A stretch of DNA of 55,324 nt from Fidelibacterota bacterium (GTDB lineage Bacteria; Fidelibacterota; Marinisomatia; SCGC-AAA003-L08; TS1B11): positions 1 to 55,324 of the forward strand of contig SCKI01000009.1 of the NCBI GenBank assembly GCA_004124295.1. Reading direction: 5' to 3'. The notes beneath the pieces were generated by a model that was given only the letters and a program-made list of their open reading frames with translations, did no database searches and was not told the DNA's origin. Shown here piece by piece: positions 35,032 through 43,911 of the stretch (positions are counted from its first letter, which is position 1; every line of letters starts with the position of its first letter). The position numbers and the translations under genes were made by a program.

Positions 35032-36237
35032 TCAGCCCAGTTTTTTCAGGCTTTGCTGGAGGATGGTTTGAATCTCGAAAAAAAGTTTCCGATGGTTCTG
35101 GTAGATATATTGGAGGATCGGCTGGAGCCGGAAATTGTAGCTTTTCAACATGGTCTGAACCTCCACAATACTTTTGAGCAGCTGGTCGCCGGTCTGCTGC
35201 CAGGCCAGTTCCCACTCAAACAGGACCGGCTTGTAAAGCCCCTCCGCGCTGGACAGATGGTAGCGGCGCTGATTGAAATAATAATCTACGGCGCTGCGCT
35301 GGACCTGGGCCACTTCGGCTTCCCGGCCGACCGCCAGCAGCAGGCGTCCCAACGGCACGGCAAAGCGGCCGTCGGCAGGCATGTTCCGGTAGATGGTCAA
35401 TAACGATTGCACCGTCTTTTCCGGGAAATACTCGCTGCGCAGCATGGTCTGGCAGAACAGGCCGATCAGGCCGTTGACGGCTTGGGGTTCCTCCAGGGCA
35501 ATGCCCGGCGTCCGGTAGATCACGCTTAGCCCCTCCTCTACCGCGGCATGGGCGCGGTCCCATTCTTCCAGCCGGATCGCCACATCGGCCAGATGGAACC
35601 AGTAGCGCACCTGTTCGGCGTCCCGGTCGAGTTCCCGTTCGATGCGCAACAGGGCGTCCCGCAGCTCCCATTCTTCATACTCCGGTTCGCCCAGGCTGAT
35701 CACCGCCGCGGAGGCCATGATCTGCGCCGGGGATGCCAGCCCCCGCTTCCGGGCCGTTACCGCCAGGCTATCCTTGAGGTTGGGGTAAACCAGATGGGAC
35801 CAGGAGACGCCGGCGCCGGTGCGGATTATCCTGGTTTCGAAATGGTGGTTGCTGGGCTCGCCAAAGTGGATGATGGGCAGGTCGAAGGCGATGCCGCTGG
35901 CTTCGGCCTGGCGGACCTGCTGGAAGAGGATTTCCGGGTCGTTATTGTGCAGCACCTCCTGCTGCTGGAGGAACAGCGCCCAGGGGGATTTCACCCGCTC
36001 CAGGGCCTGGTTCCACAGGGCGCTCTCGTCCGGGTCCGCCGGCACCTGGAGATAGTCGGCATCGTACTCAGAGGCCAAGTGCGCCACAGCCGAATTGCCG
36101 GGTCCGGCATCGACCACCACCATCCGGGCCGACAGGCGGTTTACTGAATTCAGGGCATTGGCCAGGTTGCCGTATCTATTCTGGACCACCAGGCAGAGGG
36201 TAATTTCCTCGGGCGGGGGGCCATTGAATTGGGTCAT
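35032..36237 (-). CDS. Degenerate family 2 glycosyltransferase-like protein
   Basis: The 401-residue protein has the start of a GT-A fold (EITLCLVVQNRYGNLANALNSV, ARMVVVDAGPGNSAV). Where the metal-binding DxD should follow, it reads ALFLQQQEVL (QQQE at 91-94). The acceptor-side segment (PIIHFGEPSNHHFETRII) is present. The C-terminal half is helical and resembles the repeats of its neighbour. It may be an inactive partner or protein-binding paralogue of the downstream enzyme. The ATG overlaps the CRP-like gene's TGA by four bases. Confidence 0.68.
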   Translation of the reverse strand: MTQFNGPPPEEITLCLVVQNRYGNLANALNSVNRLSARMVVVDAGPGNSAVAHLASEYDADYLQVPADPDESALWNQALERVKSPWALFLQQQEVLHNNDPEILFQQVRQAEASGIAFDLPIIHFGEPSNHHFETRIIRTGAGVSWSHLVYPNLKDSLAVTARKRGLASPAQIMASAAVISLGEPEYEEWELRDALLRIERELDRDAEQVRYWFHLADVAIRLEEWDRAHAAVEEGLSVIYRTPGIALEEPQAVNGLIGLFCQTMLRSEYFPEKTVQSLLTIYRNMPADGRFAVPLGRLLLAVGREAEVAQVQRSAVDYYFNQRRYHLSSAEGLYKPVLFEWELAWQQTGDQLLKSIVEVQTMLKSYNFRLQPILQYIYQNHRKLFFEIQTILQQSLKKLG

Positions 36238-37229
36238 TCCGAAAGCTTTTGCACCAGTTCGTGTAGTTCTTGGACCAATTTCATTTTCTGGATCCGCTCG
36301 CTGAACAGATCCCTGTTATTCACCCTGTAGGCCGCTTCGCCGCCATCGGGGTTGAAAATATCAATGACCCCCTCAGCGACCATTTTATCCAGCGATTCCT
36401 TGAAATAGGCCATCGGCTGGTGATACTTGGCCTGCAGTGCGCTGGCCAGAACCTCCTCCGGAAAATCATCTACCGAACCGCGTTCCTCCATCACCGCATC
36501 GACAACCTGGAGTATTTTCGCCTCGTGCGGCGAACTGAAGCGGAACGGCTTCGAATGCTCCTCCAGATGGCCGCCGGCCACCAAATATTGCTCCTTGCAG
36601 AATTGGGCAAACTGCTCAATTTTATCCGGATGTTCGAAGATCAGCACCCGCCCGACCTTCTCCCGCTTGTCGCTTTTGGCCAATTTCGCCGTGACCAGCT
36701 TATTGGCCATATCGTTGATGCTGTCCGTATCCACGCCCATGAGGAATGCCAGGGTCGCCACGGTCTGGTTCCAGGGCAGCACGATGCGATCCTGGTTGTC
36801 GGGGTCGGTCTGCTTGGCCAGCAGGTCCAAAATGGCGATAAACTGGCGCGCGATATCTTCCGGGCTATCGGTGCTTTGGCGATCGGTGGCCTCGCGCAAC
36901 CGTTCGGCCATGATGCCGAAAAACCCCTGCATCCACCGGGGTACCTCTTCCAGCCGTTTCTGGAACATCGCCCGGCTGATTTCCAGGGCCAGGACAGGCG
37001 TCGTGGCCCGCGCCGTGGCTGACCGGGGGCGGCGGTTGATGATGGCCATCTCGCCGAATATGGAGCCTTTGCCGATGGTTGCCAGGATCGATTTGTGGTC
37101 CCCCAGCACCTTCGAGATTTCGACCTCCCCGTCCATCAGGATGAACATGGACTGGCCCGCATCACCATCCTTGAAGATGACGGCTCCGGCCGGAAATTCC
37201 CGCTTTAGCTGGTGTTCAATAAATGCCAT
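36234..37229 (-). CDS. CRP-like cyclic-nucleotide-binding protein
   Basis: The 331-residue form starts MAFIEHQLKREFPAG; an in-frame extension upstream lacks family features. Residues 1-115 are a cNMP-binding domain, with FGEMAIINRRPRSATA (58-72) as the phosphate-binding cassette, including Arg69. The middle part, residues about 130-230, recalls the helical/wHTH-like part of CRP relatives but is not a clear HTH. A C-terminal helical region (EAKILQVVDAVMEERGSVDDF) follows. It probably binds cAMP; whether it binds DNA or a protein is open. It lies between csrA and the glycosyltransferases and may answer the adenylate cyclase at 6-8.5 kb. Confidence 0.82.
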   Translation of the reverse strand: MAFIEHQLKREFPAGAVIFKDGDAGQSMFILMDGEVEISKVLGDHKSILATIGKGSIFGEMAIINRRPRSATARATTPVLALEISRAMFQKRLEEVPRWMQGFFGIMAERLREATDRQSTDSPEDIARQFIAILDLLAKQTDPDNQDRIVLPWNQTVATLAFLMGVDTDSINDMANKLVTAKLAKSDKREKVGRVLIFEHPDKIEQFAQFCKEQYLVAGGHLEEHSKPFRFSSPHEAKILQVVDAVMEERGSVDDFPEEVLASALQAKYHQPMAYFKESLDKMVAEGVIDIFNPDGGEAAYRVNNRDLFSERIQKMKLVQELHELVQKLSE

Positions 37230-37496
37230 CGCAAGACACCTTTCCTGAAACCGGTCGCGCTGCCTCGGGGAAGCCTCGGCTGCCGGCAAGTCCCGCAGGG
37301 AAAATTGCGCTGCCGGGCCTCACACCGGTCGCCAGCGGCCATTGAGGCAAATCCAAGCACTCCATTTCGGTCTTAAGTGTAGCCAAAATATAGGCGGTTT
37401 GCCAATCATTCAACAGCCCCGGTGGCAAGGGGCGGTTCGGCCGCCATCGGGCCGTGGATCGCCAGGGGAGATATGTTCGCGGGAAAGTAAGGGGGG

Positions 37497-37775
37497 TCAG
37501 CTTTTTTCCGGAGAGTTTCCGGTTCCCTCCGAGGAGGGGATATTGCGGAGCTGCTCGGGCAGGCCGCCCAGCAGTTTGTCGGCAGCCTGGTGGGCCTTGG
37601 CCGCAGCGAGGTTTTCTTCACGGATGCGGAGATAGATTTCCTCCCGGTGGATGGGCATCTGGGGCGGCGCCGTGATGCCTATTTTTACCTGGCGCCCGGA
37701 GGTCTCCAGCACCTTGATGATAATGGCTTCGCCAAGGCGGATACTCTCACCGCTTTTCCTGGTCAGCACCAACAT
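37497..37775 (-). CDS. csrA: Carbon storage regulator (RNA-binding)
   Basis: The 92-residue protein begins MLVLTRKSGESIRLGEAI and contains VKIGITAPPQMPIHREEIYLRI, the CsrA RNA-binding core. It is longer than E. coli CsrA (61 residues) through a helical C-terminal extension (about 55-92), as in many flagellated non-enteric bacteria. It follows fliW by three bases; FliW is the protein antagonist that releases CsrA from flagellin mRNA when flagellin is secreted. It probably represses flagellin translation here too. Confidence 0.95.
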   Translation of the reverse strand: MLVLTRKSGESIRLGEAIIIKVLETSGRQVKIGITAPPQMPIHREEIYLRIREENLAAAKAHQAADKLLGGLPEQLRNIPSSEGTGNSPEKS

Positions 37776-37778
37776 GCG

Positions 37779-38231
37779 CTAGCCGCCTTCCGCCGGCGGC
37801 ACCAGATTGATCAACGGCTCGTCCACCTTCAGATCCTGCCGCTCCAGAAATATCTGGTAGCCCAGGGAACTGCCGGAGATGATCAGCACAGGGGCCTTCG
37901 TGTTGGCCGTGATGGTTCCGCTGGCCGGATCGACTTTCAGGATGAAAAACAGGCTGACTTCCTCAGGGCCCTCGGCGCCCAGCAGTTTGGCCGCCGCCGG
38001 GGTTAACTCCGGCTGGGCCTCCCGCCTCAGCAACTGGCAGTCAATCATCGGCAGGGCGACCTCGGCGTCATCCTGGGAGCGTAGCCAGAGGAACGGGCGC
38101 ATATCGCTCCTGCTCTCCAGCCGGAAGGATTTGTGATCCTCGAATCCGGGCAGACCGGTGGGAAACTCTATGGGCCCAGATTCGTGAGCCCAAACCGGTT
38201 CAGGTTGTTCGGTATCTGGATTTTGGGTCAT
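37779..38231 (-). CDS. fliW: Flagellar assembly factor FliW
   Basis: The 150-residue protein starts at the ATG at 38231, one base after the flgL stop, and has the FliW pattern: IEFPTGLPGFEDHKSFRL, FLWLRSQDDAEVALPMID, and NTKAPVLIISGSSLGYQ. FliW binds CsrA and flagellin to couple flagellin synthesis to export. The longer upstream frame overlaps flgL and is rejected. It is followed directly by csrA. Confidence 0.95.
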   Translation of the reverse strand: MTQNPDTEQPEPVWAHESGPIEFPTGLPGFEDHKSFRLESRSDMRPFLWLRSQDDAEVALPMIDCQLLRREAQPELTPAAAKLLGAEGPEEVSLFFILKVDPASGTITANTKAPVLIISGSSLGYQIFLERQDLKVDEPLINLVPPAEGG

Positions 38232-38232
38232 A

Positions 38233-39105
38233 TCAACGCAGATGATCCAGAATGGTAATGCTCTGGATACGCGCACTCGACTCCAGGGCTGCCCTGAATC
38301 CAAGTTCCTGTGAATTGAATCTGAGTATTGCTTCTGCCAAGTCCACGTCCTCCGCCTGAGAAATATAGGACTCAAGGTTGATTTTTGCCACTTGTAAATT
38401 TTCGCGGGTAAGCTCCAGGCGCCGCTGCGTAGATCCGGCCCTCGCCGTAACGGTGAGGATATCAGACAGGGCGGTGGCAACGTCGGCCAGGCCACTGTCG
38501 ATGGCGGTATTGTCGTTGGCATTCAGGCCATCGCGGAGATCGAGTACTGCCGCAAAGACGCCCAGAAATTCATCCCCGGTAACATTGATGGCCATATAGG
38601 TGTTCTCACCGATCTTCCGGCTGATCTGGCTGGTATTGCCGTTATAAGTCACGGCTACGCCATCGAAAACGAACGGCGCGACCCCTTCAGTGATGGTGCC
38701 GCCGAACACATTTTTGCCCGAAAAATCGGTGTTGCCCAGCGATACCAGTTCCTGCAGCACGGATTCGATGGCCGTGGCCGTGATGGCCCGGGTGTCGGCG
38801 TTGATATCGTTGCGGGCATTGAGGCCGTCGGTATGGATTTTAGACAACAGGTCGTGGATTTGGCCCAGTGAAGTGCTGGTGGTGACGCTCCAGTTCAGCC
38901 CGTCCTCGATGTTGATCAGAAACTGGTCGCTCCGGGCCCGCAGTGTGCGGAATCGTGCCGAGCGGTCGTAGCGGGTCGGGTCATCAGAGGAAACACTGAC
39001 CGCCTTGCTGCTGCTGATCTGCCGCTGGGTGTTAAAGATCTGCTCCTGGGCGATGCTCATACTGCGCAGAATCTGATTCTGGATCATCGTGGCTGTGACG
39101 CGCAT
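38233..39105 (-). CDS. flgL: Flagellar hook-filament junction protein FlgL
   Basis: The 290-residue protein begins MRVTATMIQNQILRSMSIAQEQIF, with an N-terminal coiled coil of flagellin type and a matching C-terminal helix ending LESSARIQSITILDHLR. The middle has ENVFGGT-like segments (KNVFGGTI). It joins hook to filament outside the cell. It follows flgK by 12 bases and is the usual partner of FlgK. Confidence 0.93.
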   Translation of the reverse strand: MRVTATMIQNQILRSMSIAQEQIFNTQRQISSSKAVSVSSDDPTRYDRSARFRTLRARSDQFLINIEDGLNWSVTTSTSLGQIHDLLSKIHTDGLNARNDINADTRAITATAIESVLQELVSLGNTDFSGKNVFGGTITEGVAPFVFDGVAVTYNGNTSQISRKIGENTYMAINVTGDEFLGVFAAVLDLRDGLNANDNTAIDSGLADVATALSDILTVTARAGSTQRRLELTRENLQVAKINLESYISQAEDVDLAEAILRFNSQELGFRAALESSARIQSITILDHLR

Positions 39106-39117
39106 TATTTAAGTCCC

Positions 39118-40476
39118 TTATCCAAGGCTCAGTAAGGTTCGGGTCAATTCGTCTGCGGTGGCGATCAGCCTGGAAGCCGTCACGAAGGCCTGCTCCAATT
39201 GCACCAGGCGGGTCATTTCCTCCTCGATGGAGACGCCTGAAACCGACTCCCGCTGCATCACCAGATGGTCCACCACTTTCTCCTGGCTGGTGCGCAAAAA
39301 ACGGGCCTCCTGAATTCGGGTACCGATCTTCGCCACCATTGTGCGCTGGAATTCTCCGATGGATTGGTCGCCAATCAGCGCCTCTTCGGATAAATCGGAG
39401 ATGGCCTGGGCCAGGGACCCATTGCCCGGCTCGCCGGTGGCGTCGGCCGAGGCAATCAGGCTCGTGTCGGCCTTGATGGCGGAATTGATCGCCAGACTCG
39501 CGGCGCCGGTGGAGGTGCTGGCGAAAAAATCGAGGCCGGTGTTGCCGTTCAGATCGAAACCGGTGCGGTGCAGGGCATTCACCTCCTGGGCCAGGGTGCT
39601 GGCCATTGTGTCAATGCTGCTAATGGTGTTGGGGATATCGACGTTCAACACATTCAGCATCGCCCCCAGCTCACCGGAAGTGATTTTCAGCTCACGGGTG
39701 GAGCCAGGCAGCAGGATCTTCATCGAACCGATACCCTGAGCGTCCAGGGTCTGCTGCGCTTCCAGAGCAAGACTGTTGGTGCCGGACACGATGGCGATAC
39801 CGGAAATACTTATGGAAACGCTGCCGCCGTTACGGATAACCGTCACATTGGCCAGTCTGGTCAGGTCATCTATCAGCCGGTTGCGGTGATCCTCCAGGTC
39901 AAAATTATTGCCCGGATTGACCTTGTTGATCTCGGCAATCTCCTGGGCCAGTTGATTGATCTCAGCCAGGGCTGATTTGGCCTCGTCGGCGATACTTGAC
40001 TGGAACGAGGCGAACTCCCGATGCACACGGTTGAATGTGAGCACCAGCGTCTCGGCTTTATCAGCCACTGCCGTCCGCGCCACGCCACTTTCGGGATCGT
40101 TGGCCAAGTTGTTCCAGGAGGCCCAGAATTCGTCCAGCATATTCCGCAGGCCCGACACGTTGTCCACCGGCAGGACGCCCTCCAGCTGCTGCAACAGGGT
40201 TTCCTCCCGGGAGTACTGGAACAGGAGCGAGTTCTGGTTCCAGAACTGGCGGTCGGTGAAATCTTCGCGGATGCGCCGGAGCGAATCGCCGTTGATGGCG
40301 CTGCCCAGGCTGAATCCGGCCAGCAGCTCCGGCAGGAGGGGACTGACATCGAGACGCAGGCGTGAATACCCGGTCGTGTTGATATTGGCGATATTCTTGC
40401 CGGTGATCTGAATACTGGCCTGGGACACCATCATTCCCTGCTTGCCGGTTTCCATGATATCGGCGAGGCCTGCCAT
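39118..40476 (-). CDS. flgK: Flagellar hook-associated protein FlgK
   Basis: The 452-residue protein begins with a hook-type N-terminus (MVSQASIQITGKNIANINTTGYSRLRLDVSP) and ends with an axial C-terminal helix (EEEMTRLVQLEQAFVTASRLIATADELTRTLLSLG). It is shorter than E. coli FlgK (about 547), mainly in the variable surface domain. It is the first junction protein at the hook tip. Its start overlaps the flgN stop by one base. Confidence 0.95.
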   Translation of the reverse strand: MAGLADIMETGKQGMMVSQASIQITGKNIANINTTGYSRLRLDVSPLLPELLAGFSLGSAINGDSLRRIREDFTDRQFWNQNSLLFQYSREETLLQQLEGVLPVDNVSGLRNMLDEFWASWNNLANDPESGVARTAVADKAETLVLTFNRVHREFASFQSSIADEAKSALAEINQLAQEIAEINKVNPGNNFDLEDHRNRLIDDLTRLANVTVIRNGGSVSISISGIAIVSGTNSLALEAQQTLDAQGIGSMKILLPGSTRELKITSGELGAMLNVLNVDIPNTISSIDTMASTLAQEVNALHRTGFDLNGNTGLDFFASTSTGAASLAINSAIKADTSLIASADATGEPGNGSLAQAISDLSEEALIGDQSIGEFQRTMVAKIGTRIQEARFLRTSQEKVVDHLVMQRESVSGVSIEEEMTRLVQLEQAFVTASRLIATADELTRTLLSLG

Positions 40477-40994
40477 CAGATGGTTCCTTCAATAAAGCCG
40501 GAACCCTGGGCGCTGCCCTGTCCGACGCCGGTGGATGAATAGAGCGGGAACTGGTCCGAAGTCTTGATCAACTCCCGGGCCGCCTCGCGTACGAAACGGA
40601 TGGAATAGTCCAGCAGGTAGCGGTTTTCCTCGTTGGCCAGCATCACCTCCTGGACGATTTTTTGCAGGCTGAGATGGAGATCGGAAAGCCGTTCGGCGTA
40701 GGTCGATTCGACCCGCTGGACCAGCTGTCCAATGGTGCGCACTTCCTCATCCTCGTTCAGGGCCGCATTCAGGTCCTGCAGCGAGGCGGTCCGCGTTTTC
40801 TCTATTGCCTCGGTCTTTTTCAGGACTGTCTGCTCATCAATGATTGCCTGTTGGAGCTCCTCCAGTTTGCCTTCAATGATGCTGGACTGCTTTTTGCGCA
40901 GGACGAGCAGCAGCTCATTGTACATCTGCATCTCTTCGGAGAGCACCGTAACCAGCTTGGCAATCAGCCTCTCTACGGCAGGATTACTTTTCAT
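40476..40994 (-). CDS. flgN: FlgN-like flagellar export chaperone
   Basis: The 172-residue protein is mostly helical with long charged stretches (ELLLVLRKKQSSIIEGKLEELQQAIIDEQTVLKKTEAIEKTR), as in FlgN. FlgN binds FlgK and FlgL to deliver them to the export gate, and both genes follow immediately. The assignment rests on fold character and position, since FlgN sequences diverge. Its start lies within the 3' end of flgJ (11-base overlap). Confidence 0.82.
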   Translation of the reverse strand: MKSNPAVERLIAKLVTVLSEEMQMYNELLLVLRKKQSSIIEGKLEELQQAIIDEQTVLKKTEAIEKTRTASLQDLNAALNEDEEVRTIGQLVQRVESTYAERLSDLHLSLQKIVQEVMLANEENRYLLDYSIRFVREAARELIKTSDQFPLYSSTGVGQGSAQGSGFIEGTI

Positions 40995-41388
40995 AGTTGA
41001 CTTTCCTTATATCAGGCAGTAACAATTTTTTCAGCGAAATTTCCTCGCCCCCACCCTCACCCTCACCATCGCCGGCGCCGGCCGCAGGGACCTGGTGCTG
41101 GAGGTTCCGGTAGAGCAGATCGGCCAGTCCGATGCCGCCCCCTTCCGCCATGGCTTCGCTCATCACCTGGGTAAACATCATCCCCGCCATACCGCCCCCG
41201 GAGACGGCCCCTTCAGGGAGCGTCTTTTGCATGCTGTTCACCAGGTGGGCCATGAACAGCGATTCAAATCCTTGCACCGCTTTCCATAGCTTGGGATTCT
41301 TCTCAATGGGCAGTTTCTCGACCACCGGTGCGGGGCGGGGCTTGCCGCGGGGGATTGTCTGCCCGGCTTGAATTTCGGATACTTTCAT
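40984..41388 (-). CDS. flgJ: Rod-binding protein, FlgJ N-terminal domain only
   Basis: The 134-residue protein matches the rod-cap domain of FlgJ: AVQGFESLFMAHLVNSMQKTLPEG, GMMFTQVMSEAMAEGGGIGLADLLYRNL. The muramidase domain present in enteric FlgJ is absent, so wall penetration must be done by another enzyme or by a separate gene outside this window. The single-domain form is common outside gamma-proteobacteria. It lies eight bases after flgI. Confidence 0.92.
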   Translation of the reverse strand: MKVSEIQAGQTIPRGKPRPAPVVEKLPIEKNPKLWKAVQGFESLFMAHLVNSMQKTLPEGAVSGGGMAGMMFTQVMSEAMAEGGGIGLADLLYRNLQHQVPAAGAGDGEGEGGGEEISLKKLLLPDIRKVNYEK

Positions 41389-41396
41389 CGGTCAGC

Positions 41397-42527
41397 CTAC
41401 ATGATCACCAGACGCGCATTCAGGGCGCCGGCTGCCTTGATGGCCTGGAACACCGCGATAATATCCCGCGGCTTGAGGCCCATATCGTTCAGCGCGACAG
41501 CCAGTTCCGCCACGGTGGCCGCCGAGAGGACGGTCGCCTCTCCGGCCTGCTCCTCCACGGTGGTGCGGGATACGGGAACAGTGATGGTGGAGCCCTGGGC
41601 GAAGGGGTTGGGTTGCACCACAAAAGGTGTGGTCGTGGTGTGGATGCGCAAGGATCCGTGGGAAACCATGACCGATCCAATGGTCACGTTGCCCCCGACC
41701 ACCACGGTACCGGTGCGTTCATTAATGACCACGCGGGCCTCGATATCTTTTATGACCTTCAAGGTCTCGATACTGGCCACGAAGGCCACCAGTTCCCAGG
41801 ACTGGGTCAGGTTCGGGGGGAAACTGACCTGAATAAGGCTGGCGTCAACGGCCTGGGCCAACGGCTGCGGGGCGGGCAGCAGCGTATTGATCGCCTCGGC
41901 AATCCGGGTCGCCGTGGTATAATTGGGTTCCTTGAGCAACAGTTCCACCGGCTGGTCAGTCTGCAACCCGGCTCCGGCCACGGCCCGCTCGAGGACAGCG
42001 CCGTTGGGCACCCGGCCCACCAGGGCATAGTTCTGGCGCAGCCGTTCGCCGCCCACGGTAGATATATTGTAGCCGCCCACCGAAAGGGGGCCCTGGGAGA
42101 GGCCATAATAAACTCCCCGGGCATCCCGCAGCGGCGCCATCAGCAGAACGCCGTTCTCCAAACTGGTGGCATCCCCCAGAGAGGCGACATTCACATCGAA
42201 TGACGCGCCAGGCTTACCGAAGGGGGGCGTGGTGGCCGTTACCATCACCGCCGCCACATTGCGGGTACGCAGCTGGGCGCTGTTCACCGTCAGCCCGAAC
42301 TCCTCGAGCATATTGGCGATGCTTTGCACCGTGAAAATAGTGCCCCGCCTGCCGACGGCCCGGTCACCGGTGCCGTTAAGACCTACCACCAGCCCGTAGC
42401 CGATCAGCGCAATCTGCTGGACATTCCGGTAAGTCGTAATGTCCTTGATGCGGGTGGGGCCCTGGCTCCACAGTGACTGGAAACCGAAGGCAAGCAGAAC
42501 AATGAGTCGTAAGGTTGTTTTTATCAT
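41397..42527 (-). CDS. flgI: Flagellar P-ring protein FlgI
   Basis: The 376-residue protein has a signal peptide (about 1-22) and then RIKDITTYRNVQQIALIGYGLVVGLNGTGD, GRRGTIFTVQSIANMLEEFGL, RNVAAVMVTATTPPFGKPGASFDV and RVVINERTGTVVVGGNVTI, all family hallmarks. It forms the periplasmic P-ring around the rod in the peptidoglycan layer. Its ATG overlaps the flgH stop by four bases. Confidence 0.97.
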   Translation of the reverse strand: MIKTTLRLIVLLAFGFQSLWSQGPTRIKDITTYRNVQQIALIGYGLVVGLNGTGDRAVGRRGTIFTVQSIANMLEEFGLTVNSAQLRTRNVAAVMVTATTPPFGKPGASFDVNVASLGDATSLENGVLLMAPLRDARGVYYGLSQGPLSVGGYNISTVGGERLRQNYALVGRVPNGAVLERAVAGAGLQTDQPVELLLKEPNYTTATRIAEAINTLLPAPQPLAQAVDASLIQVSFPPNLTQSWELVAFVASIETLKVIKDIEARVVINERTGTVVVGGNVTIGSVMVSHGSLRIHTTTTPFVVQPNPFAQGSTITVPVSRTTVEEQAGEATVLSAATVAELAVALNDMGLKPRDIIAVFQAIKAAGALNARLVIM

Positions 42528-43189
42528 AATGCGAAGCTTTGAATAATGGCCAGGGCGCTCAATCCGCCGACGTAGCCGATAATCATCAGTCCGGCGCCGC
42601 CCATGATCATGTTGGCCATGCGCTGGAACGATCCCCGCTTGATCAGTTTACCGCCGATGCCGGCCTTGCTGTAGTAGATGCGCGAATTGGCGACTTGATA
42701 GGAAAAAATGGTGTTGTCGGTGCCGATGTCCCGGGGCCGGATGGTCCCCTTGATGGTCATCAGATTGCGCTCGCCGTTAATGTTGATCACCTTGGAGCCG
42801 CTCACCTTGAGATGGCCCCCTTCGGTAATCTCGGTAATCACCGCCGAAATGCGCCCGGTGAGCACATCCTTCTGGCTGGTGGCCTCGCGCATGCTGGCGT
42901 TGGAGCGCAGGCTGGAATTCAGGCCGAAGATCGGTAAAAACTGGAGCAGGTTGCCCTGGATTGCGCCCGAGGCATTGACCGTATTGTCCTGAGTGTTCTG
43001 GTTGGTGGAGCTCCGCGTGGCGTTGGCCTGCTCCACGACCAGGATAGTGACCAGGTCACCTACTTCCCGGGCCTTCTGGTCAGCATAGAGAGATGGCGGG
43101 GCGATCTGCGCCGGCAGGTAAGTGAACGCCGCCAGCAAGCCCGCCAGCAGGGCCCACCCGTTCCCGTATTGCATCTGCAGTCTTGGCAT
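42524..43189 (-). CDS. flgH: Flagellar L-ring protein FlgH
   Basis: The 221-residue protein has a signal peptide and the FlgH core: SLYADQKAREVGDLVTILVVEQANA, RISAVITEITEGGHLKVSGSKVININGERNLMTIKGTIRPRDIGTDNTI, and a C-terminal hydrophobic segment. No standard lipobox Cys follows the signal peptide, unlike enteric FlgH. It forms the outer-membrane L-ring, which shows the organism is diderm. It lies three bases after flgA. Confidence 0.95.
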   Translation of the reverse strand: MPRLQMQYGNGWALLAGLLAAFTYLPAQIAPPSLYADQKAREVGDLVTILVVEQANATRSSTNQNTQDNTVNASGAIQGNLLQFLPIFGLNSSLRSNASMREATSQKDVLTGRISAVITEITEGGHLKVSGSKVININGERNLMTIKGTIRPRDIGTDNTIFSYQVANSRIYYSKAGIGGKLIKRGSFQRMANMIMGGAGLMIIGYVGGLSALAIIQSFAL

Positions 43190-43192
43190 AGA

Positions 43193-43909
43193 TTACTCCA
43201 CAACGACCACGCCGGGGGAGGTCAGGCGGCCAAAGAAGCGCTTGCCGGTGGCGGTGGCCACCACGGGGATGATATCGCCTATGCGGCCTTTGCGCCGGGC
43301 CTTGCCGGGACTGACCAGCGTGATGGTGTCCGATTTGAAATAGATGGTAACCTGATCCCCGATATTAACGGCCGGAACAGGCTCAATGTAGTGGTGCCGC
43401 AGCAGCTGCCCCGGCTTCAGTGAAGTCGTCAGTTGATACTGCTCGGGCAACAGATCTTCCTGGACATAGTCGGCCTCATGGGTCGCGACCCGGACTGTCT
43501 TGCGGTAGAACTGGCCAGACTCCAGCGCCGCCCCCCGCTTGAGGGCAAAGCGAGTCGTCCAGCCCTCCACCACCGCGACGGTGGTCACGGCAACGTACAG
43601 TTTGAACGGCCGCCCTTCAGGGGGTATAATCTCCATGGGTATGATGTAGCGTCCGGCGGCACGGGCCGGGATAAAAGCCCGCAGCGGCTTGAGGGTTGAG
43701 CCGGGCTGCATTTCGGTGCTCCGGGCCGGGAGCTGAATTTGAGTCACCTCGCCCACCAGGCCGGCCTTGGCCAGACCTTCCTGTACATGGCTGCGCACGG
43801 CCTTCTTCAGCCGGCTGCGCAGATCATCCTCGCCCCGGGCCGGCGCTATGGCAACAGCGGCCAGCAACAGAGCGATCAGCAAGGGCTTATAGGGGGGTAG
43901 GGAATTCAA
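43193..43909 (-). CDS. flgA: Flagellar P-ring assembly chaperone FlgA
   Basis: The 238-residue protein has a signal peptide (about 1-26) and the FlgA/SAF-type C-terminal domain: DYVQEDLLPEQYQLTTSLKPGQLLRHHYIEPVPAVNIGDQVTIYF, then SDTITLVSPGKARRKGRIGDIIPV and a final GRLTSPGVVVVE. FlgA helps FlgI polymerise in the periplasm. The N-terminal half is less conserved. It lies three bases after flgG and before flgH. Confidence 0.9.
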   Translation of the reverse strand: MNSLPPYKPLLIALLLAAVAIAPARGEDDLRSRLKKAVRSHVQEGLAKAGLVGEVTQIQLPARSTEMQPGSTLKPLRAFIPARAAGRYIIPMEIIPPEGRPFKLYVAVTTVAVVEGWTTRFALKRGAALESGQFYRKTVRVATHEADYVQEDLLPEQYQLTTSLKPGQLLRHHYIEPVPAVNIGDQVTIYFKSDTITLVSPGKARRKGRIGDIIPVVATATGKRFFGRLTSPGVVVVE

Positions 43910-43911
43910 AC

